Source of the DNA: an uncultured Corynebacterium sp.
Lineage (GTDB): Bacteria > Actinomycetota > Actinomycetes > Mycobacteriales > Mycobacteriaceae
DNA length: 6,404 bases
Direction: 5' to 3'
Assembly (NCBI GenBank): GCA_945631445.1
Contig: CALZCR010000109.1
Location: 1 to 6,404, forward strand
Program-made: the position numbers and the translations under genes
Shown: one piece after another, positions 1 through 5,276 of the stretch
Position numbering within the stretch: position 1 is the first letter of the stretch
Layout of the letters: every line of letters begins with the position of its first letter
The notes under the pieces: generated by a model
What the model saw: only the letters and a program-made list of their open reading frames with translations
Database searches by the model: none
Told to the model about the DNA's origin: nothing

Positions 1-46
1 GGGTTTTCCCTGCTGAGGCATCCCGGGCGGCGAGGCCATAAAACGC

Positions 47-88
47 GACGGCCCCACGCCTTCCCTGGAAGGAAAGCGTGGGGCCGTC
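47..88 (-). terminator. Strong hairpin terminator downstream of the small peptide gene
   Basis: Two perfectly complementary 13-base arms lie at 47-59 (GACGGCCCCACGC) and 76-88 (GCGTGGGGCCGTC). The loop can pair further through CCTTCC/GGAAGG. Read on the minus strand, the stem is followed within a few bases by GCGTTTTA, a short U-tract. This suits intrinsic termination of leftward transcription coming from 137-298. There is no T-run on the plus-strand side, so termination of rightward transcripts is less certain. The rest of 1-136 shows no supportable gene. Confidence 0.8.
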
Positions 89-136
89 AGCGTCGCTCAC
101 GGGGCCAGGGCGGCGAACCCCGGCGCGCCGCGGTGA

Positions 137-298
137 TTACCGCAGGTCGGAGGAGGCGACCGATGACAGCGCGTCGAGGCTGCTGCCGGTGCCCGCGACC
201 AGGTCATAGAGGGCGATCGAGAGCCGCCCGAGGAGGTCGATGAGGGGAGCTCCGGTGGTGGTGATGTCCTCGATGACGACGGGGATGACAGAAAGCAC
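137..298 (-). CDS. Small acidic amphipathic peptide (53 aa), possibly PorA/PorH-like
   Basis: This small gene starts with GTG at 298 and ends at TAA (139-137). An AGGAG ribosome-binding site lies at 309-305, six bases before the GTG. An in-frame TAG three codons upstream (310-308) rules out a longer form. The product begins MLSVIPVVIEDITTTGAPLI, continues through a leucine/isoleucine-rich amphipathic stretch (about residues 18-36, with D21, R25 and D32), and ends with a Ser/Ala/Asp-rich tail. It has six acidic and two basic residues, no cysteine, and no classical signal peptide. Known corynebacterial outer-membrane pore peptides (PorA, PorH; about 45-57 residues, acidic, no signal sequence) have this general character, but I see no clear sequence match, so that link is inference. 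Hairpins on both sides (339-375 and 47-88) isolate it as its own unit. No clear promoter is visible in the 40 bases before it. A small unknown protein is the safe reading. Confidence 0.68.
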   Translation of the reverse strand: MLSVIPVVIEDITTTGAPLIDLLGRLSIALYDLVAGTGSSLDALSSVASSDLR

Positions 299-338
299 GG
301 GGTGCTCCTAACAGAGGTGGGGTGGGAAGTGATGAGGC

Positions 339-375
339 GGGGCGGGGTGGTTCTCGAGTAGAACCACCCCGCCCC
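339..375 (-). terminator. Perfect 16-bp GC-rich hairpin between lipoprotein remnant and small peptide gene
   Basis: Arms 339-354 (GGGGCGGGGTGGTTCT) and 360-375 (AGAACCACCCCGCCCC) are exactly complementary around a 5-base loop (CGAGT). It begins 36 bases after the lipoprotein stop on the minus strand and ends 40 bases before the GTG of the small peptide gene. No U-tract follows on either side. It is most likely the terminator of the DUF3806-lipoprotein unit. An attenuator or an mRNA-stabilising 5' structure for the small gene is also possible. Confidence 0.65.
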
Positions 376-410
376 TGTGCTGCGGCGTCCTTATGGGTTA
401 GGACTCGTTC

Positions 411-762
411 TTACGGCCGCGCAGCAGCAGGAGTCCGCGCCGGGTAGGACCAGAAGACGCAGGCGGGGACGTCGAAACGCTCGTCGACGCCGACGGCGGT
501 CATGCGTTGGCCGTTGGTGTCGGCGACCCACTGCGTGTCCAGGTAAGGGCATTCCGTCCAGCCGTCTTTGCCTGCGGGGACCTCCGCCGTCGCGTCGATC
601 GGCAACCCGGAGTCCCGCACCGGCGCAGGCTCCGACGCCTGCGTCTGCTGCTCGGCGGCCGACTCCTCCACCAGCGTCGTGGTGCAGGCGCCGAGGACAA
701 GGGCGGCGCCGGACACGGCCGCGACCGCCCGGGCGCGCCCGGCGACTGTTCCCCTTCTTCAC
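411..762 (-). pseudogene. DUF2020-like lipoprotein, signal peptide frameshifted and C-terminus truncated
   Basis: The main reading frame (GTG 716 to TAA 411) gives an 11-residue start ending in the lipobox LGAC, then a Ser/Glu/Gln/Pro-rich linker and a segment reading CPYLDTQWVADTNGQ and later ACVFWSYP. I recognise this as the first half of the DUF2020 domain of corynebacterial lipoproteins (from memory). Ten residues before the cysteine are too few for a signal peptide. A GTG at 762 overlaps the upstream stop (GTGA), has AAGGGG at 777-772 as ribosome-binding site, and encodes a basic MKKGNSRRAR start, but in another frame. Removing one base in the G/C run near 729-734 would join it to RRAVAAVSGAALVLGAC, a textbook lipoprotein signal. 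After WSYP the frame ends in ARTPAAARP, whereas family members run on for roughly 80 residues. It would be a mycolate-envelope lipoprotein of unknown role. A sequencing error could explain the 5' shift but not the missing end. Confidence 0.55.
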
Positions 763-1175
763 CGCTGCGACCCCTTTGTCAGCGAGTCGCGGGTCTGCTC
801 GATTAGGTCCATCATCGGGCGCATCGCCGGGTCTTCCCAGCGGCGCCGCACAGTGGCCAGCGGGTACAGCAACAGCTCCTGGTCCTCGTCGTAGAGGGCG
901 ATCTCGGCGTCGGCGCCGCGTTCCACGACGCACCATTGCAGGTCGAATTCCCGGCAGATCCGCTCCCCGAAGGCCACGGAATAGATGGTGAGCAGCATCG
1001 AGGAGTCGCCACGCTCGTGGTCGGGCAGGGCGCGCCAATCATCGCGGCTGGCGTCGAAAGACTCGGCCAACGCCTGCGCGGAAGACAGCAGCCCGGAGTC
1101 CTGGGCGGTGAACAGCCGCGTGGTCAGCCACTGCGCCTCGTCCTCGGACAGGGCCATGACTTTGGGGGAAGACAT
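759..1175 (-). CDS. DUF3806-like protein of unknown function (138 aa)
   Basis: The start at ATG 1175 is chosen because a TACGGT -10 box ends exactly six bases upstream, the spacing expected of a leaderless mRNA. The same stretch, GGTGGGGG, could also act as a poor ribosome-binding site. A second ATG at 1157 lacks either signal. The product looks soluble, with no signal peptide or membrane segment. Its N-terminal half is helical and acidic. The segment at residues 62-113, including SVAFGERICREFDLQW and LLLYPLATVRRRWED, follows the pattern of DUF3806: a G-x-x-[IL] helix, a W at the end of a strand, and a P-L-x-x-V-x-R-R tail. The assignment is from memory of the family and is moderate. No catalytic residues are evident. 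Its TGA overlaps the GTG (762) of the lipoprotein gene, implying translational coupling and one transcript. It diverges from the exonuclease-fold gene across 68 bp. Confidence 0.82.
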   Translation of the reverse strand: MSSPKVMALSEDEAQWLTTRLFTAQDSGLLSSAQALAESFDASRDDWRALPDHERGDSSMLLTIYSVAFGERICREFDLQWCVVERGADAEIALYDEDQELLLYPLATVRRRWEDPAMRPMMDLIEQTRDSLTKGSQR

Positions 1176-1181
1176 GCCCCC

Positions 1182-1187
1182 ACCGTA
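1182..1187 (-). promoter_or_regulatory. -10 box of the DUF3806-lipoprotein unit (leaderless)
   Basis: The minus strand reads TACGGT (1187-1182), a TAnnnT box, with six bases (1181-1176) before the ATG at 1175. Transcription would begin at or next to the start codon. No convincing -35 is visible, which is common in corynebacteria. Confidence 0.45.
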
Positions 1188-1231
1188 GCCGGAGGCCCAC
1201 GGTCAGGGCGGACGTCGGCGCAGGGCTGTTC

Positions 1232-1237
1232 TATGCT
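1232..1237 (+). promoter_or_regulatory. -10 box of the exonuclease-fold/BRCT gene (leaderless)
   Basis: TATGCT at 1232-1237 fits the corynebacterial TAnnnT -10 box and is followed by six bases (GAGACA) and the ATG at 1244. There is no Shine-Dalgarno sequence between them. This supports a leaderless mRNA starting at the ATG. Confidence 0.55.
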
Positions 1238-1243
1238 GAGACA

Positions 1244-2380
1244 ATGACTACGACCACGGAGAACGACTCTGACGCGGCCGCCCACGACGCCGCCCCCTCC
1301 GAGCAGTCGCACGAGCAGACGCAGAAGAACAACCGCGACCAGCGCGCCGCGCAAGAAGAACGCGAACGTCGCCGCCGCGAGGCGGTGGCGGCGCACCCCT
1401 ACGTGGCCCTCGTCACGCACGCCAGCGGCATCCACCCCACGACATCCCGGCTGATCACGGTCGATCTGGTGACCTTCAACGAGGCCGGGGAGATCGGCGA
1501 GGACTTCCACGCCGTGCTCGACCCGAACACCGACCCGGGGCCGAAGCACCAGCACGGCCACACCCGGGAGGAAATCGCGGCGGGGCAGCGTTTCTCGCAG
1601 GTGCTCAAAACGCTCGACCGACTCATCGACGGCCGCACCCTCGTCGTCCACCGCGCCCCGCGGACCTGGGGCTTCGTCGTCTCCGAGGCCCGGCGCGCCA
1701 TGAACGCCGCGGCCCGGGCGAACCGCTCGCGCTCCCGCGGGCGGGGGCGTTCGCGGCGCCGGCAGCGGGTGGGCCATGTGCCGCGCCCGGAGCGGATCGT
1801 CGACACGCTGGCGACCGCGCGTCGGCAAGCCACGCCCTTGACGGACACCCGCATCGCCGCCGTCGCCCAGCGCTACGGGCTGCCCGCCCCGTCGCCGGTC
1901 GCCTCCGTGGAGCGCGCCCAGCGCCCGCCGCAGGAGGTCGCCCGGGAGCAGACGCTGCTGGTGCGCGACCTGTTTTTCGCGGTGCGGGACGCTGGCCCGG
2001 TGGCGCAGCGCTCGCCGAAGGACCTGCGCGCCGACCGGTTCGGGCTGCAGCGCTCGCACGTGCGCGTCGACGCGGTGGAGGTGCCGCGGCCGCGGCCGAA
2101 CCCGGGGCGCTACCGCCCGGGGCATTCGCTGGTCCGCGGGATGGAGGTCGTGATCGCCCCCGAGGTGGAGATCGACCCGAACACGCTGATCGAGGCGTGC
2201 CTGCGCGAGGAGCTGGTGTACTCGGAGAAGCTGACCAGGGAAACCTCGCTGGTGGTGTGCAACGAGACGACCGACCTGTCGGGCAAGGCGATGCACGCGG
2301 CGCGCAAGGACATTCCGTTGATGTCGGACGCCGCTTTCCTCGCGGCGGCGGAGCGGGTCAAGGAGCAGCCAGGCACGTAG
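1244..2380 (+). CDS. DnaQ-like exonuclease-fold protein with C-terminal BRCT domain, catalytic residues missing
   Basis: This 378-residue protein is the type usually annotated as DNA polymerase III epsilon-like in corynebacteria. Residues 1-50 are a charged, disordered or coiled-coil head. Residues about 52-245 follow the RNase T/DnaQ fold: a first strand (YVALVTHASGIHP, 53-65), LVVHRAPRT (133-141), and the helical stretch DTLATARRQATPLTDTRIAA, then AVAQRYGL. Residues 160-176 form an Arg-rich insertion. Residues about 298-376 look like a BRCT domain (GMEVVIAPEVE, then TSLVVCNE, then DIPLMSDAAFLAAAE). The DEDDh metal ligands are absent. Motif I, normally V-D-x-E-T-T-G, reads LVTHASG (56-62). 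The Asp after H-N-A-x-F in motif II is T141. The H-x-A-x-x-D site of motif III reads like VAREQT. A binding or scaffold role at DNA is therefore more likely than exonuclease activity. The start is fixed by the leaderless promoter. murT follows 16 bp downstream with its own -10 box. Confidence 0.85.
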   Translation: MTTTTENDSDAAAHDAAPSEQSHEQTQKNNRDQRAAQEERERRRREAVAAHPYVALVTHASGIHPTTSRLITVDLVTFNEAGEIGEDFHAVLDPNTDPGPKHQHGHTREEIAAGQRFSQVLKTLDRLIDGRTLVVHRAPRTWGFVVSEARRAMNAAARANRSRSRGRGRSRRRQRVGHVPRPERIVDTLATARRQATPLTDTRIAAVAQRYGLPAPSPVASVERAQRPPQEVAREQTLLVRDLFFAVRDAGPVAQRSPKDLRADRFGLQRSHVRVDAVEVPRPRPNPGRYRPGHSLVRGMEVVIAPEVEIDPNTLIEACLREELVYSEKLTRETSLVVCNETTDLSGKAMHAARKDIPLMSDAAFLAAAERVKEQPGT

Positions 2381-2383
2381 CGC

Positions 2384-2389
2384 TATTCT
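2384..2389 (+). promoter_or_regulatory. -10 box of murT-gatD (leaderless)
   Basis: TATTCT at 2384-2389 lies just after the stop of the exonuclease-fold gene, with seven bases before the murT ATG at 2397 and no Shine-Dalgarno sequence between. It would let murT-gatD be transcribed independently as a leaderless mRNA. Read-through from 1244-2380 is also possible, since no terminator separates the genes. Confidence 0.55.
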
Positions 2390-2396
2390 GTAGTAC

Positions 2397-3677
2397 ATGA
2401 GCGATTCTTCCCCCAGCAGACTGCAGCGCCTGCGCACGAAAACGGCCACCGCGGCAGCGAAACTCGCCACCGCCGCCTCGCGCGCCACGGGACGCGGGGC
2501 GGGCGGGATGATCGGCGGGCTGGTCGCCGGCGCCCTGGACCCGACGATCATGTCCACCCTCGCGGCCGGCCGGCCAACGGTGCTGGTCACCGGCACGAAC
2601 GGCAAATCCACGACCACGCGGATGATGGCGGCCGCGATGCGCACCCGGCACAGCCTGGCCACCAACGACGGCGGCGACAACATGGACGCGGGCATCATCT
2701 CCGCGCTCATGGAAGACGGCGACGCCAGCCACATCGTCTTGGAGGTCGACGAGCTGCACGTGCCGAGCGTGGCGGACAAACTCGACCCGGACGCGCTCGT
2801 GTTGCTGAACCTCTCGCGCGACCAGCTGGACCGGGTCGGCGACATCAACAAAATCGAAAACGCCCTGCGCGGGGCGGTGGCGTCGCACCCGGACATGCTG
2901 ATCATCGCCAACTGTGACGACGTGCTGATGACCTCGGTGGCCTACGACGCGGAAAACGTCGTGTGGGTCTCCGCCGGGGCGGGCTGGCTGGGCGACTCGG
3001 TCACCTGCCCGCGCACCGGCGGCCACGTCGTGCGCCACGAACACGACTGGTGGGCGGTGAAGAAACTCGCCGACGGCCGCGAGTTCCGCCGCCCCACCCC
3101 CACCTGGGAGATCACCGACGACGGCATCGTCTCCCCCGCCGGTACGCGCGAGCTGGACCTGCGGCTGCCGGGCCGGGCCAACCGCGGCAACGCCACCCAG
3201 GCCGTCGCCGCCGCGGTCGAAGGCTTCGACGTGGACCTGGACCAGGCGATCGCGGCCGCCGAGGACGTCGACAACGTCGCCGGCCGCTACGCCACCGTCC
3301 AATACGGCGCCCGCCAGGTGCACCTGCTGTTGGCGAAAAACCCGGCCGGTTGGCAGGAGGCGCTGACCATGATCGATCGCTCCGCCGACGGGGTGGTCAT
3401 CGCCGTCAACGGCCAACAAGGCGACGGCGAGGACCTCTCCTGGCTGTGGGACGTGCGCTTCGAGGACTTCGACGGCACCGTCGTCCAAGCCGCCGGCGAA
3501 CGCGGCACCGACCTGTCCGTGCGCCTGACCTACGCCGGCATCGAGCACGACCTGTCCCCCGACCCGCTGGCCGCGATCCGGGCGTGCCCGGAAGGGCGCA
3601 TCGAGGTCCTGGCCAACTACACCGCCTTCCGCGACCTGAAGAAGGCCCTGAACAAGGAGGAAGACGCCCATGGCTGA
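2397..3677 (+). CDS. murT: MurT, Mur-ligase-like subunit of lipid II isoglutaminyl synthase
   Basis: MurT and GatD together amidate the alpha-carboxyl of D-Glu in the lipid II stem peptide, using ATP and glutamine, at the cytoplasmic membrane face. The 426 residues carry a Mur ligase central domain with P-loop TGTNGKST (65-72), VLEVDEL (114-120) for Mg/ATP, and LNLSRDQLDRVGDINKIE (137-154). The ligand-contact segment GRANRGNATQAVAA is at 259-272. The C-terminal DUF1727 domain (about 310-420) contains KNPAGWQEAL and DLSWLWDV (346-353), the region that in MurT-GatD structures supplies an Asp to the GatD active site (recalled). The family's four-Cys zinc ribbon is degraded: only C204 of CPRT remains, and the second Cys pair is replaced by a stretch around VKKLADGREF. 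Length is normal and the frame intact, so the protein is probably functional. The start is set by the TATTCT box. The last 8 bp overlap gatD. Confidence 0.95.
   Translation: MSDSSPSRLQRLRTKTATAAAKLATAASRATGRGAGGMIGGLVAGALDPTIMSTLAAGRPTVLVTGTNGKSTTTRMMAAAMRTRHSLATNDGGDNMDAGIISALMEDGDASHIVLEVDELHVPSVADKLDPDALVLLNLSRDQLDRVGDINKIENALRGAVASHPDMLIIANCDDVLMTSVAYDAENVVWVSAGAGWLGDSVTCPRTGGHVVRHEHDWWAVKKLADGREFRRPTPTWEITDDGIVSPAGTRELDLRLPGRANRGNATQAVAAAVEGFDVDLDQAIAAAEDVDNVAGRYATVQYGARQVHLLLAKNPAGWQEALTMIDRSADGVVIAVNGQQGDGEDLSWLWDVRFEDFDGTVVQAAGERGTDLSVRLTYAGIEHDLSPDPLAAIRACPEGRIEVLANYTAFRDLKKALNKEEDAHG
3655..3660 (+). promoter_or_regulatory. Ribosome-binding site of gatD, inside the murT end
   Basis: AGGAGG lies within the last codons of murT, nine bases before the gatD ATG at 3670. 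It is the strongest Shine-Dalgarno sequence in the window. With the 8-bp gene overlap it indicates coupled translation and balanced output of the two subunits. Confidence 0.8.
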
Positions 3678-4437
3678 TCGCCTGAGCATCGGTTTGATCC
3701 TGCCGGACGTGCTGGGCACGTACGGCGACGACGGCAACGCCCTGGTGCTGCGCCAGCGGGCGCGGTGGCGCGGCCTGGACGCAGAGATCGTGCGCGTAGG
3801 GCTCGGCGAGGCGGTCCCGAATGACCTGGACGTCTACTGCATCGGCGGCGGGGAGGACTCCGCCCAGACGCTGGCGGCCCAGCACCTGATCGCCGACGGC
3901 GGCCTGGGCCGGGCGGCGTGGGCGGGGCGCCCGATCTTCGCGGTCTGCGCCGGCCTGCAGGTCCTTGGCGAATCCTTCCGCGCCGGCGGCCGGGTCTACG
4001 ACGGGGTCGGGCTTATCGACGCCACCACCGCCGCCATGCAAAACCGCGCCATCGGCGAAGTCGTCTCCACCCCGACCGGCCACGGTGCGACCTCGGAGCT
4101 GACCGAGCCGCTGACCGGGTTCGAAAACCACATGGGCGCCTCCATCCTCGGCCGCGAGGCCAAGCCGCTGGGCAGGCTGCGCGCCGGCACCGGCAACATG
4201 GACGAGAGCACGTTTCTCGACATCTCCGACGGCCAGCAGCAGCGCGCCTCTGAGGGCGCGGTGCAGGGCAGCGTCATCGCCACCTACATGCACGGCCCCG
4301 CGTTGGCTCGTAACCCGCAGCTGGCGGACCTGCTCTTGGCGAAGGCGATGGGGGTGGCGCTGGCGGAGCTGGAGCCGCTGGAGATCGACGCGGTGACGGC
4401 GCTGCGCAAAGAGCGGCTGGCGGCGGCGCAAGGCTAA
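3670..4437 (+). CDS. gatD: GatD, glutamine amidotransferase subunit of lipid II isoglutaminyl synthase
   Basis: GatD (CobB/CobQ-like class I glutaminase, older name CobQ2) releases ammonia from glutamine and passes it to MurT for lipid II amidation. The 255-residue protein begins RLSIGLILPDVLGTYGDDGN (4-23), the usual GatD opening. YCIGGGEDSAQ (56-66) follows. The nucleophile elbow AVCAGLQVLG (91-100) carries Cys93, and YMHGPALARNP (206-216) carries the catalytic His208. GFENHMG (150-156) is the family-typical segment before it. No Glu follows the His as in classic triads; in this family the third residue is thought to come from MurT. The length is normal and no key residue is missing. The ATG at 3670 is preceded by AGGAGG at 3655-3660. 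Downstream is the 4459-4540 hairpin and a convergent gene, so gatD ends the operon. In C. glutamicum the pair lies beside recR as I recall, so this arrangement differs. Confidence 0.95.
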   Translation: MADRLSIGLILPDVLGTYGDDGNALVLRQRARWRGLDAEIVRVGLGEAVPNDLDVYCIGGGEDSAQTLAAQHLIADGGLGRAAWAGRPIFAVCAGLQVLGESFRAGGRVYDGVGLIDATTAAMQNRAIGEVVSTPTGHGATSELTEPLTGFENHMGASILGREAKPLGRLRAGTGNMDESTFLDISDGQQQRASEGAVQGSVIATYMHGPALARNPQLADLLLAKAMGVALAELEPLEIDAVTALRKERLAAAQG

Positions 4438-4458
4438 GGCCGGGCGTCCCCTCCGTTG

Positions 4459-4540
4459 CCCCATAGGCCTTGCCCCATAGGCGTCTGTTTTCCTGGCTAA
4501 AACGTAGAAAAGCGCGCCCTATGGGGTAAGGCCTATGGGG
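4459..4540. terminator. Bidirectional hairpin built from repeated CCCCATAGGC units
   Basis: The arms at 4459-4483 and 4515-4540 are complementary except for one mismatch and one bulged base, around a loop of about 31 bases. Each arm holds two copies of the same motif: CCCCATAGGC at 4459 and 4473 on the left, and CCTATGGGG-type copies ending at 4525 and 4540 on the right. The loop holds a smaller hairpin, GTTTT (4487-4491) with AAAAC (4499-4503). The hairpin lies 21 bases after gatD and 19 bases from the end of the convergent carbonic-anhydrase-like gene. It probably terminates both, though neither side has a long U-tract. It could also be a copy of a dispersed small repeat. Confidence 0.7.
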
Positions 4541-4559
4541 TTATCACACGGGAAGCCCG

Positions 4560-5111
4560 CTAAAACCGCACGTCGTCGAGCGAGAGCCCCGGGCCCAGGT
4601 CGACATGCCCCTGCGCGAGGTCGACGTAGCGGCCCGCATGCGAGAGAAACGCCCCCGACTCTTCTTCTGAAAGTTCGCGGCGGACCTTCGCGGGCACTCC
4701 GGCGGCCAGCGCACGTTCCGGGATCTCCTGATCCTCGAGCACGACGGCGCCGGCGGCGATCAGCGCGCCCGCCCCCACCGATGAGCGCGAGAGCAGCGTC
4801 GAGGTCATGCCCACCATCACCCCGTCGCCCACCTGGCAGGCGTGCACCAGGGCCCCGTGGCCGACGGTGACGTCCTCGCCGAGGATGCAGGCCGCGTCGC
4901 GGTCGACGTGCAGGACGGCGTTGTCCTGGATGTTGCTCCGGGCGCCGACGACGATGCGGTTGACGTCGCCGCGCAGGACGCAGCCATAGAAGACGGAGGC
5001 GTCGGGGCCGATCTCGACGTCGCCGATGAGCACGGCGGTCGGGGCGATGAAGGCTGAGGCCGCCACGCGCGGGGTTTTGCCTGCGTAAGGAAGAATCAAA
5101 GGTCCAGTCAT
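4560..5111 (-). CDS. Gamma-carbonic anhydrase family protein (left-handed beta-helix hexapeptide protein)
   Basis: The 183-residue product belongs to the gamma-carbonic anhydrase/YrdA/PaaY group of trimeric left-handed beta-helix proteins. Its hexapeptide turns run through most of residues 15-145 (AFIAPTAVLIGDVEIGPDAS, then SSVGAGALIAAGAVV). The expected metal histidines are visible: H68 (NAVLH), H85 and H90 (GHGALVH). R48 and D50 of RGD and Q62-D63 match the conserved Arg/Asp and Gln/Asp of the family. This fits CO2 hydration or an unknown acyl/CoA-linked role, since many relatives show little carbonic anhydrase activity. An in-frame ATG further upstream (5174) exists, but the family normally begins close to PYAG. 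The ATG at 5111 has a TACCCT -10 box six bases upstream, indicating a leaderless mRNA, so 5111 is preferred. It converges on gatD and diverges from malic enzyme. A C-terminal helix (about 147-170) is normal for the group. Confidence 0.9.
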   Translation of the reverse strand: MTGPLILPYAGKTPRVAASAFIAPTAVLIGDVEIGPDASVFYGCVLRGDVNRIVVGARSNIQDNAVLHVDRDAACILGEDVTVGHGALVHACQVGDGVMVGMTSTLLSRSSVGAGALIAAGAVVLEDQEIPERALAAGVPAKVRRELSEEESGAFLSHAGRYVDLAQGHVDLGPGLSLDDVRF

Positions 5112-5117
5112 GCGATC

Positions 5118-5123
5118 AGGGTA
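5118..5123 (-). promoter_or_regulatory. -10 box of the gamma-carbonic-anhydrase-like gene (leaderless)
   Basis: The minus strand reads TACCCT (5123-5118), followed by six bases (GATCGC) and the ATG at 5111. No Shine-Dalgarno sequence precedes this ATG. The box supports the shorter start over the in-frame ATG at 5174, which lies upstream of it. Confidence 0.5.
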
Positions 5124-5145
5124 GCGGGCCGCCGGGCCCCTCACC

Positions 5146-5158
5146 TTCGAAAATCGAA
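5146..5158. promoter_or_regulatory. Small palindrome TTCGA-AAA-TCGAA upstream of the carbonic-anhydrase-like gene
   Basis: A perfect 5-bp inverted repeat with a 3-base spacer lies 35-47 bases before the ATG at 5111. If transcription starts at the ATG, this overlaps the -35 region, a usual place for a repressor. It is shorter than, and spaced differently from, the actinobacterial LexA box. No regulator is assigned. Confidence 0.25.
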
Positions 5159-5216
5159 TTACTTTCATGGACAAACGTGAGGACTTCCTCGGGTTATGGA
5201 AAATAATGTTATATCG

Positions 5217-5276
5217 GTCACAGCTATAAGTCGTTGTGACGATTTTCGTGGGTTAGGATGTGCCAACCCGACCCAC
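5217..5276 (+). promoter_or_regulatory. Malic enzyme promoter region with inverted repeats
   Basis: Two -10 candidates are visible: TATAAG at 5225-5230 and TAGGAT at 5254-5259. The latter gives a leader of about 25 bases and is preferred; neither has a good -35. GTCACA (5217-5222) and TGTGAC (5235-5240) form a perfect 6-bp inverted repeat with a 12-base spacer, flanking the first -10. A second pair overlaps the second -10 and start region: GGGTT (5250-5254) with AACCC (5265-5269), or alternatively GTGGGT (5248-5253) with ACCCAC (5271-5276). The half-sites recall CRP/GlxR sites, but their order is inverted relative to the TGTGA-N6-TCACA consensus, so GlxR binding is not claimed. Confidence 0.4.

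Noticed and set aside
1..46. Possible 3' end of a plus-strand gene (TGA at 14-16)
   Set aside because: Only four sense codons would be visible, which is not enough to support a gene.
391..1038. Minus-strand 215-codon frame overlapping both the DUF3806-like gene and the lipoprotein
   Set aside because: It is Arg/Ala-rich and out of frame with two recognisable proteins. Only the bases coding MKKGNSRRAR from 762 are likely to have been used, as the lipoprotein start.
1124..2911. Long minus-strand open frame (595 codons) opposite the exonuclease-fold gene and murT
   Set aside because: It lies antisense to two genes with clear family motifs. Its Arg/Val/Gly-rich composition is typical of a shadow frame in high-GC DNA, and it has no domain-like sequence.
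2358..4464. Minus-strand open frames opposite murT and gatD
   Set aside because: They are low-complexity Gly/Val/Asp/Arg-rich translations mirroring the GC codon bias of murT and gatD, with no ribosome-binding site or motif.
5112..5174. Longer start of the carbonic-anhydrase-like gene at ATG 5174
   Set aside because: The extra 21 residues are not typical of the family, and the likely -10 box at 5123-5118 lies inside them.
5217..5240. GlxR (CRP-like) binding site at GTCACA/TGTGAC
   Set aside because: The half-sites are in the opposite order and at a different spacing from the TGTGA-N6-TCACA consensus, so only a generic inverted repeat is reported.
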